Source: Caulobacteraceae bacterium (lineage in GTDB: Bacteria; Pseudomonadota; Alphaproteobacteria; Caulobacterales; Caulobacteraceae). From it: DNA of 64,000 nucleotides. Numbering within the stretch: the first letter of the stretch is position 1; every line of letters begins with the position of its first letter. Positions 34,048-43,869 of this stretch are shown piece by piece. Both the position numbers and the translations under genes were made by a program. Location of the stretch: the NCBI GenBank assembly GCA_947475415.1, contig CANJLH010000003.1, forward strand, positions 124,001 through 188,000, given 5' to 3'. The notes under the pieces were generated by a model, which saw only the letters and a list, made by a program, of their open reading frames with translations, searched no databases and had not been told where the DNA came from.

Positions 34048-34614
34048 TTGAAGGTCGCCGCCAGTTCGCTCCGCAAGGGCGCCGTCGTGGATATGGACGG
34101 CAAGCTCTACGTGGTCCTGTCCGCCGAGAACATCCACCCCGGCAAGGGCACGCCCGTCACCCAGCTCAACATGCGGCGCATCTCCGACGGGGTGAAAGTC
34201 TCCGAACGTTACCGCACCACCGAACAGGTCGAGCGCGCCATCGTCGATGACCGCGACCACACGTTCCTCTATCAGGATGGCGAGGGGTTCCATTTCATGA
34301 ACCCCGAGACCTACGACCAACTGGTGGCGACGCCGGAGATGGTCGGCGACGCCGCCCCCTATCTGCAGGAGGGGATGACCGTCACCTTGTCCACCCACGA
34401 GGGCGCGGCGATCGCGATCGAGCTTCCCCGCCTGGCGACCTTTGAGGTGGTGGAGACCGAACCCTCCGTGAAGGGTCAGACGGCATCGTCCTCCTATAAG
34501 CCGGCCATCCTCTCCAATGGCCTGCGCACCATGATCCCCCCCTACATCGGCCCGGGCACCCGCATCGTCGTGCTCACCGAGGACGGCTCCTACCAGGAGC
34601 GGGCGAAAGACTAG
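34048..34614 (+). CDS. efp: Translation elongation factor P
   Basis: 188 aa. Three OB/KOW domains: residues about 1-65 with the modified lysine Lys33 in the loop HPGKGTP, then the middle domain, then the OB-fold C-terminus with the family signature [31 protein letters not shown] segment. Relieves ribosome stalling at polyproline. The best start is TTG at 34048 ([11 protein letters not shown]) with GAGG eight bases upstream; no in-frame ATG fits. Lys33 plus the neighbouring epmA and epmB point to beta-lysylation. Confidence 0.95.
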   Translation: MKVAASSLRKGAVVDMDGKLYVVLSAENIHPGKGTPVTQLNMRRISDGVKVSERYRTTEQVERAIVDDRDHTFLYQDGEGFHFMNPETYDQLVATPEMVGDAAPYLQEGMTVTLSTHEGAAIAIELPRLATFEVVETEPSVKGQTASSSYKPAILSNGLRTMIPPYIGPGTRIVVLTEDGSYQERAKD

Positions 34615-34729
34615 AGCGTGACAGCCACAAATAGACACCGGATGTGGCGCCCCTCACGCTTTAAACATTTTAGGATCGACCATTATTATCCGAACCAGGT
34701 GAATCCACCTGATCCGTTAAGGGTCTAGG
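34613..34729 (+). repeat. Bipartite two-hairpin intergenic repeat, copy B
   Basis: About 117 bp, overlapping the last two bases of the efp stop codon. Begins AGAGCGTGACAGCCACAA exactly as copy A. First stem AGCGTGA (34615 onward)/TCACGCT is perfect and GCCACA/TGTGGC nests inside it. The second stem is more decayed (CCAGGTG...CACCTGATC...AAGGGTC). Same orientation relative to the upstream gene as copy A at 16363-16480. Confidence 0.85.
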
Positions 34730-34801
34730 CTCAAGTCCGGATCTGCCGAGCGGCGCAGACGGTGATTCCTACGCACGTGGTTGCGCGTCGGGCGCGCGGC
34801 G

Positions 34802-35503
34802 TCAGACCGTTGCGCCGAACAGCTTTCCGATCAGCGCCGTGGCGGCCATCGCCAGAGCGCCCCAGAAGGTCACCCGAGCCGTGGCGCGCCAGACCGACGC
34901 CCCGCCCGCCCGGGCGCCGATCGCGCCTAGCAGCGCCAGGAAACCCAGCGACGCCGCAGAAACGACGGGAACCAGCAGCGGCAGCGGAGCGAAGATCACC
35001 GCGGCCAGGGGCATCGCCGCGCCCACCGCGAAGGTCGCGGCGGAGGTCAGCGCGGCCTGGATCGGACGAGCGGACATATGCTCGGAGATGCCCAATTCGT
35101 CTCGCGCATGGGCGGCGACCGCGTCCGTCTGTGTCAGTTTCTCAGCCACCTGCTTCGCAAGCGCGGCATCGAGACCGCGGGCGACATAGATGGCTGTGAG
35201 TTCAGCCAATTCCTGCTCAGGGAGCTTGGCGAGTTCCGCGCGCTCCCGGTCCAGGTCGGCGCTCTCGGTGTCGGACTGCGAACTCACCGAGACATATTCA
35301 CCGGCCGCCATCGACATGGCGCCAGCCACCAAACCTGCGACGCCGGTGAGCAGGATGTCGCCCCTCGACGCCGCCGCGGCGGCCACGCCGACGATCAGGC
35401 TCGCCGTGGAGACAATGCCATCATTCGCTCCCAACACAGCGGCGCGCAGCCAGCCGATACGTGAGACCGCGTGGCGCTCACCGTGTATCTTCAGTCGGGT
35501 CAT
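34802..35503 (-). CDS. VIT1/CCC1-family (DUF125) transporter
   Basis: 233 aa membrane protein. LRAAVLGANDGIVSTASLIVGV, then GLVAGAMSMAAGEYVSVSSQSDTE are the hallmark N-terminal helices of the VIT family (vacuolar iron/manganese transporters). A charged cytosolic section (about residues 75-135) and three C-terminal helices follow. Expected to move Fe2+ or Mn2+ across the inner membrane. Start 35503; the longer frame to 35575 has no site. The gene sits between repeat B and a lipoprotein gene. Confidence 0.88.
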   Translation of the reverse strand: MTRLKIHGERHAVSRIGWLRAAVLGANDGIVSTASLIVGVAAAAASRGDILLTGVAGLVAGAMSMAAGEYVSVSSQSDTESADLDRERAELAKLPEQELAELTAIYVARGLDAALAKQVAEKLTQTDAVAAHARDELGISEHMSARPIQAALTSAATFAVGAAMPLAAVIFAPLPLLVPVVSAASLGFLALLGAIGARAGGASVWRATARVTFWGALAMAATALIGKLFGATV

Positions 35504-35593
35504 GTCTTCTCGCCCTGAGCTCGCGCCCACAGGCGCTCGTGACACCTGCGTTGCACGAAACCTGGGCTGATGCACCGGCTAGGGCTTGGAATT

Positions 35594-36004
35594 CTACTGG
35601 GACTGCGTCTTCGCGGCCGCCTCATTGCCTTCGGCATCTCCGGATTCAATGCTGACTTCCGGCAAGCGGATCTCATGCTGCTGCATTGGAGCCGGCGCAC
35701 TCTGAGCCGCAGGTTTGTCCCAGGGATTCATCGCCACGCAGAAGCCGCTCAGATTTCCGCACTGGCGCACCTCGCCGGTCTGCGTATCCACCACCACGAT
35801 TACCTGGTCATCATCGCTTAGGCGGGCGGCGGCGAGGTCCTTGGAGTCAGGGTGGATAATCCGCATCCAAAGGCGCCCGGGGGAATAAGTTCCTACCCCG
35901 ATATATCGGGCGGCCTGCAGCGCCGGCGTGGCCGCCGGCCGCGGTTTCTCGCAGGCCGCCAACCCTAGCGCCGCGAATAATCCAAGAACGATTGTGGATC
36001 GCAT
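35594..36004 (-). CDS. Small lipoprotein of unknown function
   Basis: 136 aa. Signal peptide and lipobox RSTIVLGLFAALGLAAC, so the mature protein starts at the Cys at about residue 18. Next comes a Pro/Ala linker, a beta-rich domain (YIGVGTYSPGRLWMRII...QVIVVVDTQTGEVRQCGNLSGFCVAMNP) with two further cysteines likely disulfide-bonded, and an acidic tail. Start ATG 36004 is fixed by a perfect AGGAGG six bases upstream. No known family recognised. Confidence 0.82.
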   Translation of the reverse strand: MRSTIVLGLFAALGLAACEKPRPAATPALQAARYIGVGTYSPGRLWMRIIHPDSKDLAAARLSDDDQVIVVVDTQTGEVRQCGNLSGFCVAMNPWDKPAAQSAPAPMQQHEIRLPEVSIESGDAEGNEAAAKTQSQ

Positions 36005-36085
36005 GGCCAACCTCCTCATGATCACGCACCCGTTATCACATTCAAGGCATTCGGAGCTCCTTACGAATCCTGACGCCACGCGCCG

Positions 36086-36113
36086 TTGACATCCCCCCCG
36101 CCATCCCCTATCC
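36086..36113 (+). promoter_or_regulatory. Probable promoter of the rpmH operon
   Basis: TTGACAT at 36086-36092 and CCTATCC at 36107-36113 are 14 bases apart, a good fit to the Caulobacter housekeeping pattern TTGACGS-N10-14-GCTANAWC. Transcription would start near 36119, about 30 bases before the rpmH GTG. The same TTGACAT / CTATCC pair precedes the toxin-antitoxin operon. Confidence 0.6.
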
Positions 36114-36150
36114 ACCGCGGCTCGATTTTGATGCCCCCGGAGTCCGGCCC

Positions 36151-36285
36151 GTGAAGCGCACTTTTCAGCCCTCCCGTCTCGTGCGCGCGCGTCGTCACGG
36201 ATGGCGCGCCCGCATGGCCACCAAGAATGGCCGCAAGGTTATCCTTCGTCGCCGCGCCAAGGGCCGCAAGCGCCTCACCGCCTAG
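36151..36285 (+). CDS. rpmH: 50S ribosomal protein L34
   Basis: 44 aa, GTG start: [20 protein letters not shown], then [23 protein letters not shown], a full-length L34. GGAG lies eight bases before the start. Followed 25 bases later by rnpA, the conserved rpmH-rnpA-yidC order. dnaA and a replication origin, which flank rpmH in many bacteria, are not here, as is normal for alphaproteobacteria. Confidence 0.97.
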   Translation: MKRTFQPSRLVRARRHGWRARMATKNGRKVILRRRAKGRKRLTA

Positions 36286-36310
36286 AGCGGTCTGTTCCTG
36301 AGGCGCCGGA

Positions 36311-36715
36311 ATGACCGACGCCGCATTCGAAACCCTATTGACCATCACGCGCATGAAGACGCGCCCGCAGTTTCTCGCCTGCGCCCAAGGCGCCTCCTGC
36401 GCTCGCGGCGCGGTGGTGATCCAGGCCCGCGACCGGAACGATGGCGCCCCCATCATCCACGCGGGCTTCACGGCAACCAAGCGAGTCGGCGGGGCGGTGG
36501 TGCGCAACCGCGCCAAAAGGCGGCTCCGCGAGGCCGCACGGCAGCTGTTGCCGCAGTTCGCCAGGCCCGGACACGACTATGTTTTCATCGCCCGTGGCGG
36601 CGCGCCGCAACGGCCATGGCCGCGTTTGCTTGACGATATCAAAAGCGCGCTGTTAAGGCTCGCGCCCGAAAGCGACCGCCGGCCTTCCGCACCCGCCCCT
36701 CCGCCCTCGGTCTGA
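36311..36715 (+). CDS. rnpA: Ribonuclease P protein component
   Basis: 134 aa basic protein that assists the RNA catalyst in maturing tRNA 5' ends. The RNR signature is present as [25 protein letters not shown], preceded by GFTATK and followed by [26 protein letters not shown]. Extra N-terminal residues and a Pro-rich C-terminal tail are seen in other alphaproteobacterial versions. 13 bases before yidC. Confidence 0.94.
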   Translation: MTDAAFETLLTITRMKTRPQFLACAQGASCARGAVVIQARDRNDGAPIIHAGFTATKRVGGAVVRNRAKRRLREAARQLLPQFARPGHDYVFIARGGAPQRPWPRLLDDIKSALLRLAPESDRRPSAPAPPPSV

Positions 36716-36728
36716 GCGCGCCCCCACG

Positions 36729-38522
36729 ATGCAAGACGATAACAACCGCAACACGATCATCTTCGTGATCTGCGCCGCCTTGCTGCTGTTCGGCTACCAG
36801 GCACTGGTGCTCGAACCGCAGGCAAAGCGCAGGCAGATCGAAGCCGCCGCCCAGCGTCCGGCCGCCACCGCGTCCGCTGTTCCCGGCGCAGCCGCGCTCG
36901 CGCCCGCCCCGCGCGAACTGCCCTTGGCCGAAGCCCTCGCCCAGAGTCCGCGCGTGAAGATCGCCACGCCGGCCCTGGCCGGAACCCTGTCGCTGAAGGG
37001 CGCGCGCATCGACGATTTGTCGCTGACGCAATACCGCCAGACGCTGGACAAGGACTCGCCGCCGGTGGAGCTGCTGCGCCCGCATGGCGCGAAGCATGCC
37101 TGGTTCGCCGACTTCGGCTGGAGCGCCGCCAACATTCCCGTAATGCCGACCACAGACACCGTCTGGACCCTGGCGGAAGGCTCCACCCTGTCGCCGGGCA
37201 AACCGGTGACGCTCATCTATGACAACGGCGTGGGCCTGCGCTTCACCCGCCGCGTGGAGGTGGACGACCGCTACATGTTCACGGTCACCGACACCGTGGC
37301 CAACCTGGGGGCCGGCCCCGTGACGATGGCGCCCTATGCGCTCGTCCAGCGTCAGGGCATTGACCCCTTGCTAGGCAAGAACCAGATCGTCCATGAGGGC
37401 GGCATTGGCTGGCTGGACAACGACCTGCGCCAGCTCAAGTACCCCAAATGGGCCAAGCAGGGGCCGCAGTCCTTTTCATCGACCGGCGGCTGGTCCGGGA
37501 TCACCGACAAATACTGGCTGGCCGCGATCATTCCCGACCAGCATGAAAAGGTGGAGGGCCGCTATCGCTACGCCAAGGTCGAAGGCGTCGACGTGTTCGA
37601 GGCCAATCTGGCCGGCGCGCCAAAGACCATCCCCGCCGGGCGCCAGATCACTGAGACCACCCGCCTGTTCGCCGGCGCCAAGACCGTGCCGGTGCTGCGC
37701 GATTATCAGGCGAGCCTGAAAGTCTCCAACTTCGACAACGCCGTCGACTGGGGGATGTTCCGGATCATCACCCGGCCGCTCTTCCAGTTCCTGGACTTCG
37801 TCTACCGCCAGGTGGGCAATTTCGGTTTGGCGATCATGATCCTCACCGTGACCGTGCGACTGCTGTTCTTCCCGCTGGCCAACAAGCAGTACGAATCGGT
37901 CACCAAGATGAAGAAGCTCCAGCCTGCCGTGGAGGAGCTGAAGGCCCGCTTCAAGGACGACGTCCAGAAGCAGCAGCAGGAGATGATGGAGCTGTACAAG
38001 CGGGAGAAGATCAACCCGCTGGCGGGCTGTTTCCCGATCATGATCCAGATTCCGGTGTTCTTCGCCCTCTACAAGGTGCTGACCGTCACCATCGAGATGC
38101 GGCATGCGCCCTTTTTCGGCTGGATTCGCGACCTGTCGGCCCGCGACCCGACCACGATCATGAACCTGTTCGGCCTCATCCCTTGGAATCCAGCCACCGC
38201 ACCGCTGATCGGCGGATTCCTGGACGGGCCCCTGCACCTGGGAGTCTGGCCGCTGGCCTATGCGGTCACCATGTGGCTCACCATGTCCATGAGCCCGCCG
38301 GCGGGTGATCCGGTCCAGCAGCAGATCTTCAAGTGGATGCCGGTGATTTTCACTTTTGTGGTCACCCCACTGGCGGCGGGTCTGATCATCTATTGGACCT
38401 GGTCCAACGTGCTGACCATCCTGCAGCAATATGTGATCATGCGCCGCTTCAAGGTCGACAATCCAATCGACCAGATCATCGGCAAGCTGCGCGGCAAGTC
38501 GTCGAATGCGCTGATCGAGTGA
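36729..38522 (+). CDS. yidC: Membrane protein insertase YidC
   Basis: 597 aa. N-terminal helix ([21 protein letters not shown]), a periplasmic beta-sandwich domain (about residues 75-350), then the five-helix Oxa1/YidC core beginning [36 protein letters not shown], with the coiled cytosolic loop and [16 protein letters not shown]. Inserts proteins with SecYEG or alone. GTGA overlap with engB downstream. Confidence 0.97.
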   Translation: MQDDNNRNTIIFVICAALLLFGYQALVLEPQAKRRQIEAAAQRPAATASAVPGAAALAPAPRELPLAEALAQSPRVKIATPALAGTLSLKGARIDDLSLTQYRQTLDKDSPPVELLRPHGAKHAWFADFGWSAANIPVMPTTDTVWTLAEGSTLSPGKPVTLIYDNGVGLRFTRRVEVDDRYMFTVTDTVANLGAGPVTMAPYALVQRQGIDPLLGKNQIVHEGGIGWLDNDLRQLKYPKWAKQGPQSFSSTGGWSGITDKYWLAAIIPDQHEKVEGRYRYAKVEGVDVFEANLAGAPKTIPAGRQITETTRLFAGAKTVPVLRDYQASLKVSNFDNAVDWGMFRIITRPLFQFLDFVYRQVGNFGLAIMILTVTVRLLFFPLANKQYESVTKMKKLQPAVEELKARFKDDVQKQQQEMMELYKREKINPLAGCFPIMIQIPVFFALYKVLTVTIEMRHAPFFGWIRDLSARDPTTIMNLFGLIPWNPATAPLIGGFLDGPLHLGVWPLAYAVTMWLTMSMSPPAGDPVQQQIFKWMPVIFTFVVTPLAAGLIIYWTWSNVLTILQQYVIMRRFKVDNPIDQIIGKLRGKSSNALIE

Positions 38523-39160
38523 CCAGCGAACCCTTCGACGAGACCGAGATTGAGGCGGCCCGCAAGCTGTTCGCCCAGCCTGTGGCATTCATGATGGGCG
38601 CCGTAGCGATCCCAGGCCTGCCCCCTGCAGATGAGCCTGAAGTGGCGTTCGCCGGTCGATCCAACGTTGGCAAGTCCTCGCTGATCAACGCGCTCTTGAC
38701 CCGCAAGGACCTGGCCCGCGCCTCCAACTCACCGGGCCGCACCCGCGAGGTGAACTTCTTCCGCCTGGATGAGCGGTACAGACTTGTCGACCTGCCCGGC
38801 TATGGGTTCGCCCGCGCCGCTCGCTCCGAGGTGAAGAAGTTCCAAAACCTCGGCCGCTCCTACCTGCGCGGCCGGCCCAACCTGAAGCGGGCCTATCTTC
38901 TGATCGACGCCCGCCACGGCCTCAAGCCGCCGGACGATGAGGCCATGGCCGCCTTCGACACAGCCGCGGTCTCATACCAGATCGTGCTCACCAAAGCCGA
39001 CAAGATCGGCGCCCGCGATCTGGAGGCCGTGGTCGCCCGCACCGAGGCCGCCATCGCCCGGCGGCCGGCAGCCTTTCCCCGGGTTGTCGCCACCTCGGCG
39101 GAGAAAGGAACCGGCCTGCCCATGTTGCGCGCCGAGATCGCCGCAGCCTGGACGGCGTAG
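38519..39160 (+). CDS. engB: Ribosome biogenesis GTPase YihA/EngB
   Basis: 213 aa. G1 [10 protein letters not shown]2 Thr in [12 protein letters not shown]3 DLPGYGFA, G4 TKADK, G5 SAEKGTG in order. Needed for large-subunit assembly. GTG start at 38519 overlaps the yidC stop (GTGA), so they are translationally coupled. In many related genomes argB follows engB; here argB is 15 kb away and a MgtC-like gene is the convergent neighbour. Confidence 0.96.
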   Translation: MTSEPFDETEIEAARKLFAQPVAFMMGAVAIPGLPPADEPEVAFAGRSNVGKSSLINALLTRKDLARASNSPGRTREVNFFRLDERYRLVDLPGYGFARAARSEVKKFQNLGRSYLRGRPNLKRAYLLIDARHGLKPPDDEAMAAFDTAAVSYQIVLTKADKIGARDLEAVVARTEAAIARRPAAFPRVVATSAEKGTGLPMLRAEIAAAWTA

Positions 39161-39219
39161 TCGCCCCGGCGAATGCCGGATCGGAACACGTCGCAGTGAT
39201 CGAGCATCCGCTCTACGCA

Positions 39220-39882
39220 CTATTTGCTGACGCGCGTGATCTGAAACTCGCGGAGGCTGGCCGCATTGCGGAGATCAGCGGTCAAATCCGCAAGTCCCTG
39301 CCGCCGGCTCGTCTGCAGGCCGGCGCGATATTCGAACACTTCCCCATCGTCGGTGAGGCTGTAGCTCAGTTCGGAAAAGGTGATGGCGTGCGGGGCGACC
39401 AGCGCTCGCAGCCCCCCTTCATCGGGCGCCACGCCCGCATGAAATCGCAACACCGCCACGGCGTAAATCCGCTCAGGCAGGACACCTTCGAGCCATCGAA
39501 ACACGACCAGTGTGATAAGGACCGCCAAGGTGATCGCGACGGCCGGTGCGACGAGCCCTACGCCGAACAGCAGTCCGATGGCCGATGTGATCCAGATACA
39601 CGCCGCGGTGGTCAGCCCCTGCACGCTGACGCCTTCCTTGAAGATCACGCCTGCGCCGAGAAAGCCGACGCCAGTCATCACGCCCTGAGCGAGCGGGAAG
39701 GCCCCTGGTATCCGGACCGGCTGCGTGGACAGCGTCATCACCGCCGCCGCCGCAAGGGCCACCAGTGCGTGGGTGCGGAACCCTGCGGCGCGGCCGTTAT
39801 GGCTGCGTTCCAGGCCGATCAGGCTGCCGGCCGCCCAAGCCCACAGAAGATTCTGAGCGGTTTCGGGGAAAGTCACATCCAT
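39220..39882 (-). CDS. MgtC/SapB-family membrane protein
   Basis: 220 aa. GSLIGLERSHNGRAAGFRTHALVALAAAAVM is the MgtC/SapB signature. GVMTGVGFLGAGVIFKEGVSVQGLTTAACIWITSAIGLLFGVGL spans helices 3-4. A C-terminal soluble domain (about residues 145-220) with ACT-like character follows. Related proteins affect Mg2+ homeostasis and F-type ATPase activity. Start 39882; 105 bases from the divergent rmuC start. Confidence 0.9.
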   Translation of the reverse strand: MDVTFPETAQNLLWAWAAGSLIGLERSHNGRAAGFRTHALVALAAAAVMTLSTQPVRIPGAFPLAQGVMTGVGFLGAGVIFKEGVSVQGLTTAACIWITSAIGLLFGVGLVAPAVAITLAVLITLVVFRWLEGVLPERIYAVAVLRFHAGVAPDEGGLRALVAPHAITFSELSYSLTDDGEVFEYRAGLQTSRRQGLADLTADLRNAASLREFQITRVSK

Positions 39883-39987
39883 GGCTGCAGCGTCAACCTC
39901 GTGACTGATCACCGAATTGATCCATCGCAAGCCAGGATGGGATGCGCCCACTGGCGCCGAATCGCTATCCGGCGTAACGAACGGAGC

Positions 39988-41283
39988 ATGAACGTCGATC
40001 CCTACCTGATCGCCGCGGCGGCCTGCATACTGGCCGCGATCCTGTCGGTCGCCTGGGCGATGATGGAGCGGCGGCGCGCCGAGCGGGCCGAGGCCCGGGC
40101 TCAGAGCCTGGGAGAGGCCGCGGCAGAAAGCCGAGCGCGCCTGGACGCCATGCAGAGCCAGGCCGCCTCTCAGACCGAAATACTACGCGCGCAGGCCGCC
40201 GAGTCGGCCGGCGCGGTGGCCGAAGCGTTGCTCAAGCGCACCGATGAGACATTCCGAAATCGCGAGCAGCTCGCTCAGGCCCGCATGGAGGCCCAGCTGA
40301 AGCCCGTGGCCGAGACCCTGCAGAAGTTCCAGGAGCAGGTGGCCGGGCTGGAGAAGACTCGCGCCGAGGAGACCGGGGGCCTGAAGCAACAGATCGCCGC
40401 CCTGCTAACCGCCTCCACCGCCACCCAGGACGAGGCTCGCAAGCTCTCTGCGGTCTTGCGCCGAGGTGCGGGCATCCAGGGACGTTGGGGCGAGCAGACC
40501 CTGCGTAATGTGCTGGAGGCCGCGGGCCTCGCCAACCGCTACGACTTTTCCGAACAGGTCTCCACCGACACCGACGAGGGGCGCCGCCGGCCTGACGTCA
40601 CCGTGCGTATGCCTGGCGGGGGCGTGTTCGTAGTCGACGCCAAAGTGTCTCTGACCGCCTTCCTGGAGGCGCAGGAGGCCGCAGACGACGCCGCACGGGA
40701 CATAAGTCTCACCCGCCACGCCCAAAGCGTGCGCAGCCACATGACCGGCCTGTCCGCGAAGGCCTATTGGGACCAGTTCGACGCCTCGCCGGATTTCGTC
40801 GCCATGTTCATCCCCGGGGACTCCATCCTGGCCGCGGCCCTGGAGCGGGCGCCGGAGCTGATGAGCGAGGCCATGGACCGGCGCGTGGTGATCGTCACGC
40901 CCACCACCCTGTTCGGTCTGTGCAAGGCGGTTCACTACGGCTGGCGCGTGGAGGATCAGGCGCTCAACGCCCGCAAGATCGCCGACCTGGGCCGCGAGCT
41001 CTACAAGCGCCTGTCGGTGATGGGCGGCCACGCCTCGGCCATGGGCAAGGCGCTGGATGTCGCTGTAGGCCGCTACAACCAGATGGTGGGCTCGCTGGAG
41101 ACCCAGGTGCTCACCCAGGCTCGCCGGTTCGAGGAACTGAAGGTCGACCACGAGGGCCGAACCATCCTGGAACTGCCACCAGTGGAAACCGCCGTCCGCG
41201 CGCTGTCCAAGTTATCGCCCAACCCGGAGCCGCAGATCCGCGTGGTGGCTTCCGACGAGGGCCGCGGCGGCCCGCCGTCTTGA
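39988..41283 (+). CDS. rmuC: DNA recombination protein RmuC
   Basis: 431 aa. An N-terminal membrane-spanning segment ([20 protein letters not shown]), a long coiled coil (about residues 28-150, rich in Ala/Glu/Arg), then the PD-(D/E)xK-type nuclease core: [40 protein letters not shown] with the catalytic Asp and DAK. RmuC limits inversion at short repeats in E. coli. Start 39988 follows GGAG; the frame is open 800 bases upstream over mgtC but that extension is spurious. Confidence 0.94.
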   Translation: MNVDPYLIAAAACILAAILSVAWAMMERRRAERAEARAQSLGEAAAESRARLDAMQSQAASQTEILRAQAAESAGAVAEALLKRTDETFRNREQLAQARMEAQLKPVAETLQKFQEQVAGLEKTRAEETGGLKQQIAALLTASTATQDEARKLSAVLRRGAGIQGRWGEQTLRNVLEAAGLANRYDFSEQVSTDTDEGRRRPDVTVRMPGGGVFVVDAKVSLTAFLEAQEAADDAARDISLTRHAQSVRSHMTGLSAKAYWDQFDASPDFVAMFIPGDSILAAALERAPELMSEAMDRRVVIVTPTTLFGLCKAVHYGWRVEDQALNARKIADLGRELYKRLSVMGGHASAMGKALDVAVGRYNQMVGSLETQVLTQARRFEELKVDHEGRTILELPPVETAVRALSKLSPNPEPQIRVVASDEGRGGPPS

Positions 41284-41314
41284 CGATGCCCGGCCCAGGA
41301 CTTACCTGCCCGAC

Positions 41315-41821
41315 ATGGCTCTACGAGAAATCCGGGTGGTCCCGGACCCCGTCCTGAAACAGAAATCGCTCCGCGTCGACGCAGTGGACGATGAACTGCG
41401 TGCGCTGATGGATGACATGCTGGAGACCATGTACGCCGCCCCGGGCATTGGCTTGGCCGCCGTTCAGGTGGGTGTGCCCAAGCGGGTGATCGTCATGGAC
41501 CTCTCCCGCGACGAGCCGAACGACCCCAGGTATTTCATCAATCCCGAGATCATCTGGCGCTCAGAAGAAACCCATCCCCAGGAGGAGGGCTGCCTGTCGG
41601 TACCCGACATCTACGATGAGGTGGAAAGGCCGGCCAAGGTGCGGATCCGCTACCTCAACTACCACGGCGAAACGGTGGAGGAGGAGGCCGAGGGTCTGTT
41701 CGCCGTCTGCATCCAGCACGAGATGGACCACCTGGAGGGCGTCCTATTCATCGACCATCTGTCGCGGTTAAAGCGCGAGCAGGCGGTCAAGAAGGTCAAG
41801 AAACAGGTCCGCGCAGCCTGA
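41315..41821 (+). CDS. def: Peptide deformylase
   Basis: 168 aa. Removes the N-formyl group from new proteins. Motif 1 [10 protein letters not shown], motif 2 EEGCLSVPD with metal ligand Cys93, motif 3 QHEMDHLEG with metal ligands His135 and His139 and catalytic Glu136. Two genes before fmt, which makes the formyl group, a usual pairing. Its 3' end overlaps a convergent lipoprotein gene by 26 bases. Confidence 0.97.
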   Translation: MALREIRVVPDPVLKQKSLRVDAVDDELRALMDDMLETMYAAPGIGLAAVQVGVPKRVIVMDLSRDEPNDPRYFINPEIIWRSEETHPQEEGCLSVPDIYDEVERPAKVRIRYLNYHGETVEEEAEGLFAVCIQHEMDHLEGVLFIDHLSRLKREQAVKKVKKQVRAA

Positions 41822-42065
41822 CACCTGCGCCCTTCTCCTCTGACTCGCTCCCGGCCGCCTGAAGCGCCGCCTTGGCGTCGGCAGCGGCCTTGTCCACCTC
41901 GGCCCGTGCGCGGCGCAGATCCTCATTGCTGGGCATGGATCCCGGCGGCGCCAGGTCGCTCGCGGCGGCCTTTTCGCGAACTCGCGACGCCGCCGCCGTC
42001 TGCGGCCCGCCACAACCGCCCACGACCACAGCCGTCGCAAGACAAAGGATCACAACAAGACGCAT
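41796..42065 (-). CDS. Small lipoprotein-like protein
   Basis: 89 aa from ATG 42065. [17 protein letters not shown] is a lipoprotein signal with lipobox VGGC, and the mature part is a charged helix ([26 protein letters not shown]). Inserted convergently between def and fmt, interrupting that pair; shares 26 bases with def. Unknown function. The alternative start at 42077 would lengthen the signal by four residues. Confidence 0.6.
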   Translation of the reverse strand: MRLVVILCLATAVVVGGCGGPQTAAASRVREKAAASDLAPPGSMPSNEDLRRARAEVDKAAADAKAALQAAGSESEEKGAGVRLRGPVS

Positions 42066-42157
42066 TGGCTGAACCATCTACAATCGCCGCCCCCGCCGGC
42101 AACCTACCCCACCAGGCCTGCTTCCCGCAAAGGCCCAGCGCGGCTAAACGGTCTGAC

Positions 42158-43084
42158 ATGCGATTGGCCTTCCTTGGAACCCCGCCCCTCGCCGCCACTG
42201 TGCTGGCGGCGCTTGCCACTGCGGGCCACGAGATCGCTTGTGTCTATACGCAACCCCCCGCCCCCGGCGGTCGCGGCCAATCGCTACGGCCCTCGGCGGT
42301 CCAGGCCGAAGCCGAGCGGCTTGGCCTGCCTGTGCGAACGCCGGCGTCGATGCGCGACTCGTCCGAGATCTCCGCCTTCTTAGAACTCGGGCTCGACGCC
42401 GCGGTGGTCGTCGCCTACGGACAAATTCTGCCCCGCGAGGTGCTCGACGCGCCCCGATTGGGGTCTTTCAATCTGCATGGCTCATTATTGCCTCGCTGGC
42501 GCGGCGCGGCGCCCATCCAGCGCGCCATCATGGCGGGGGACCCAGAGACCGGCGTCCAGGTCATGCGCATGACCGAGGGACTGGACGAAGGTCCGGTGAT
42601 CGCCACCGCCCGCCTGACCATCGGTCCGGACGATACCGCCGGCAGCCTGTTTGAGCGCATGGGTGATGCCGCCGCCGACCTCACCGTGCGAACCCTGCCG
42701 CTGATCGAGGCCGGGACTGCCCGCGAAGCGCCGCAGGCGGAAGAGGGTGTCACCTACGCAAAGAAAATCCGGCCCAAGGAAGCCCGCATCGACTGGTCGC
42801 GGCCCGCCCATGAACTCGACTGGAAGATCCGCGGTCTCTCGCCCTTCCCCGGCGCCTGGTTCACCGCGGCGTCGGACAAGGGTCCAGTGCGGGTGAAGGC
42901 TCTCCACTGCGTCCTTGCCAGCGCCGAAGGGCCGCCCGGCCAGGTGCTGGACGACAAGTTGACGATCGCCTGCGGCGAGGGCGCGATCCGCCTCACCCGG
43001 GTCCAGAGAGAGGGCAAGGGCCCGCAGGACGCGGCCACCTTTCTGCGCGGCTTTTCGCTGTCGCCCGGATCGCGGCTGGATTGA
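42158..43084 (+). CDS. fmt: Methionyl-tRNA formyltransferase
   Basis: 308 aa. [19 protein letters not shown] start, [10 protein letters not shown], and the signature [24 protein letters not shown] that binds formyl-THF (catalytic Asn/His/Asp set). The C-terminal OB-like domain (about residues 205-308) holds tRNA. Supplies fMet-tRNA for initiation. TGATG overlap with truA. Confidence 0.97.
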   Translation: MRLAFLGTPPLAATVLAALATAGHEIACVYTQPPAPGGRGQSLRPSAVQAEAERLGLPVRTPASMRDSSEISAFLELGLDAAVVVAYGQILPREVLDAPRLGSFNLHGSLLPRWRGAAPIQRAIMAGDPETGVQVMRMTEGLDEGPVIATARLTIGPDDTAGSLFERMGDAAADLTVRTLPLIEAGTAREAPQAEEGVTYAKKIRPKEARIDWSRPAHELDWKIRGLSPFPGAWFTAASDKGPVRVKALHCVLASAEGPPGQVLDDKLTIACGEGAIRLTRVQREGKGPQDAATFLRGFSLSPGSRLD

Positions 43085-43833
43085 TGCCGCGTTATCGTCT
43101 CACGCTGGAATACGACGGTGGTCCCTACAACGGCTTCCAGGCCCAGGCGGAGCAACCTTCCGTCCAGTCCTCCCTGGAGCGCGCCGTCCACGCATTCTGC
43201 GGAGAAACGATCCGCGTCCACGCCGCCGGGCGCACTGACTCAGGCGTTCACGCCACCGGCCAGACGATTCACATCGACCTGGAAAAGGCCTGGCCGGCCG
43301 AGACGGTCCGCAGTGCGCTCAACGCCCACCTGCGCGGCGAACCTATCGTGGTGCTGGATGCCGCCGTGGCGCCCGCCGACTGGCACGCCCGCTTCTCCGC
43401 CACCGGCCGCCGCTACCTCTACCGCATCCTCAATCGATCAGCCCCGCCGGGCCTCGACCACGGTCGCGTCTGGCATGTGAAGACACCCCTTGACGCCGAC
43501 GCCATGCATCAGGCCGCCCAAGTCCTGGTTGGCCTGCACGACTTCACCACCTTCCGGGATGTCCACTGCCAGTCGAAGTCGCCGGTGAAGACCCTAGATG
43601 TCGCCCGCGTCACCCGCGTGGGCGACGAGGTGCGCCTAGTGTTCGAGGCCCGATCCTTCCTGCACCGCCAGGTCCGCTCCATGACCGGCACGCTCTGCGA
43701 AGTTGGATTGGGCCGCTGGACCGCGGCTGAGGTCGCCGCCGCCCTGGCCGCACGAGACCGCACCGCCTGCGGCCCGGTGGCGCCGCCGCAGGGGCTGTAT
43801 CTGACTGGGGTGGATTATGGGAACGCTGGCTGA
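43084..43833 (+). CDS. truA: tRNA pseudouridine(38-40) synthase TruA
   Basis: 249 aa. Catalytic Asp52 lies in [30 protein letters not shown] and [20 protein letters not shown] are the other conserved stretches. Isomerises U38-U40 in the anticodon arm. One-base overlap with fmt, and fmt-truA is a common order in this group. Confidence 0.97.
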   Translation: MPRYRLTLEYDGGPYNGFQAQAEQPSVQSSLERAVHAFCGETIRVHAAGRTDSGVHATGQTIHIDLEKAWPAETVRSALNAHLRGEPIVVLDAAVAPADWHARFSATGRRYLYRILNRSAPPGLDHGRVWHVKTPLDADAMHQAAQVLVGLHDFTTFRDVHCQSKSPVKTLDVARVTRVGDEVRLVFEARSFLHRQVRSMTGTLCEVGLGRWTAAEVAAALAARDRTACGPVAPPQGLYLTGVDYGNAG

Positions 43834-43869
43834 CGTTGCTCAAGGGGCCGCGCCCGGTCGCGGGCCCGC

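Noticed and set aside
36020..36730. Replication origin near rpmH-rnpA
   Set aside because: No dnaA gene, no cluster of DnaA boxes and no AT-rich unwinding element were seen; in alphaproteobacteria this locus is usually not the origin.
37476..38588. Long open frame opposite yidC
   Set aside because: Antisense shadow rich in Arg, His, Gln and Asp without motifs; yidC is certain.
39196..39987. Upstream extension of the rmuC frame
   Set aside because: It overlaps the whole MgtC-like gene on the other strand; the ATG at 39988 has a GGAG site and begins the membrane segment of RmuC.
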